A stretch of DNA of 7,842 bases from Campylobacterota bacterium (lineage in GTDB: Bacteria; Campylobacterota; Campylobacteria; Campylobacterales; Sulfurovaceae). The position numbers were made by a program, and so were the translations under genes. The DNA lies in NCBI GenBank assembly GCA_013153345.1, contig JAADEQ010000021.1:1-7842 (forward strand), written 5' to 3'. Positions 6,855-7,842 of this stretch are shown one piece after another. Numbering within the stretch: the first letter of the stretch is position 1; each line of letters begins with the position of its first letter. The notes under the pieces were generated by a model. The model was not told the DNA's origin and did no database searches. It was given only the letters and a program-made list of their open reading frames with translations.

Positions 6855-7842
6855 AATTAGCGCTTATTTTTGGAGCAAGCAGTTATGAGCATGAGATTAG
6901 TATTGTTAGTGCAATTACAATTTTGAATAAGTTAAAAAATAGTTTTGAGATAGTTCCAATTTTTATTGATGCAAATAGAGATTTTTATTTAATTGATGTG
7001 CAAGATATGAAATCAAAATTTTTTGCCTCAAAAGAGTATTTAAAAAAGGCAAAAAAGCTTGAGTTAACTCGCTCAGCTTTTGAGGCTAAAAGCCTTTTTG
7101 GCTCAAAAAGAGTTGAGTTTGATGTGGCAATTAATCTAGTGCATGGAAGAGATGGAGAGGATGGAAAGCTTGCTGCAATTTTTGAGTTTTTTGATATTAA
7201 CTTTATTGGGCCAAGAGTTGAGGGGAGTGTAATTAGCTATAATAAACTATTTACTAAGATGTTTGCAAAAGAGCTTGGGATTAATGTTATTGATTATGTG
7301 GTATTAAAAGAAGATGGCAAAAAAGAGATACCATTTGATTTTCCAATAATTATTAAGCCGCTTCGGCTTGGAAGCTCAATTGGAGTTAGTGTTGTAAAAG
7401 AGAAAAGTGAGCTTGATTATGCACTTGATGTTGCTTTTGAGTTTGATAGTGAGGTGTTAGTTGAGCCATTTATTAAAGATATTAAAGAGTATAATTTAGC
7501 AGGAGCCAAAGGAAGCAAGTGGCATATCTCTATTGTTGAGGAGCCAAAAAAGGAGGAGTTTTTAGATTTTGATAAGAAATATCTTGATTTTAGCAGAGAT
7601 GAGAGAGTAAATGAGGCTAATATTAGTGAAGAGTTAAAAAAAGAGCTTGAAGCAGTTTTTAAAAAAATTTATGAGCCACTCTTTAGAGGTGCAATTATAA
7701 GATGTGATTTTTTTGTGAAAGATAACTCTATCTATTTAAATGAGATAAACCCAATTCCTGGTTCAATGGCAAATTATCTATTTAGTGACTTTGAAGAGGT
7801 AGTAAAAGATGTTGCTACAAATTTACACAAAGAAAAAGATAT
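6851..7842 (+). CDS. ddl: D-alanine--D-alanine ligase (3' end beyond window)
   Basis: Ddl joins two D-alanines using ATP to supply the end of the peptidoglycan stem peptide, in the cytosol. 330 codons are visible and the frame is still open at the right edge. Since Ddl in this group is about 345 residues, only a short tail is missing. Motifs are YEHEISIVSA (12-21, Glu15 for the first D-Ala), VHGRDGEDGKLAA (97-109), the ATP-grasp loop KPLRLGSSIGVS (169-180), KEYNLAG (212-218), RCDFF (284-288, Mg-binding Asp286) and NEINPIPGSMANY (297-309, Glu298 and Asn300 for Mg/product). No key residue is lost. The ATG overlaps the carA stop by 4 nt, and AAAGGA (6839-6844) lies 6 nt ahead, so translation is probably coupled. 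It is the only clear cell-wall gene in an otherwise nucleotide and amino-acid operon. Confidence 0.96.
   Translation, partial: MKLALIFGASSYEHEISIVSAITILNKLKNSFEIVPIFIDANRDFYLIDVQDMKSKFFASKEYLKKAKKLELTRSAFEAKSLFGSKRVEFDVAINLVHGRDGEDGKLAAIFEFFDINFIGPRVEGSVISYNKLFTKMFAKELGINVIDYVVLKEDGKKEIPFDFPIIIKPLRLGSSIGVSVVKEKSELDYALDVAFEFDSEVLVEPFIKDIKEYNLAGAKGSKWHISIVEEPKKEEFLDFDKKYLDFSRDERVNEANISEELKKELEAVFKKIYEPLFRGAIIRCDFFVKDNSIYLNEINPIPGSMANYLFSDFEEVVKDVATNLHKEKD

Overview
The window is AT-rich, gene-dense bacterial DNA. Its gene content, codon choice (Arg mostly AGA, A/T at third positions) and promoter style (GnTATAAT −10 boxes with AT-rich flanks and no clear −35) point to the Campylobacterota (Epsilonproteobacteria). 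The presence of HisZ and two Omp_b-brl-type barrels fits a free-living, possibly deep-vent lineage such as the Nautiliales better than a host-adapted Campylobacter. That genus-level placement is inference only.

Region 1 (1-1681) is an envelope block. The tail of an unrecognised + strand gene runs in from the left edge and meets, tail to tail over a shared hairpin (231-250), two tandem − strand paralogues for secreted 8-strand outer-membrane beta-barrels. Both barrels have a Pro-rich linker after the signal peptide and three identically spaced cysteines in predicted surface loops. The spacer between them holds a weak hairpin, an operator-like palindrome and a segment complementary to the ribosome-binding site and start of the downstream copy.

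Region 2 (1682-1966, 285 bp) is a dense divergent regulatory region. It contains overlapping divergent −10 boxes, a 19-bp inverted repeat, a strong + strand intrinsic terminator with no annotated gene in front of it, another palindrome next to a TATAAT, and the promoter of the right-hand operon. The extended −10 at 1710-1718, the terminator at 1767-1804 and a C/U-rich linker between them together look like a small RNA of about 80 nt. This RNA would be divergent from the barrel gene and complementary to its Shine-Dalgarno sequence. It is the most novel candidate in the window.

Region 3 (1967-7842) is a tightly packed + strand housekeeping operon: class V aminotransferase, hisZ, purA, a two-repeat DUF507 protein, carA and ddl (cut by the right edge). 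Genes overlap or nearly abut (11, 11, −9, −8 and 4 nt), and each has its own Shine-Dalgarno sequence, so co-transcription and translational coupling are likely. The products join amino-acid/PLP chemistry, histidine-pathway control, AMP synthesis, carbamoyl phosphate for pyrimidines and arginine, and peptidoglycan precursor synthesis: a growth-linked biosynthetic set rather than a single pathway.

No tRNA, rRNA, CRISPR, insertion sequence or phage gene was seen.
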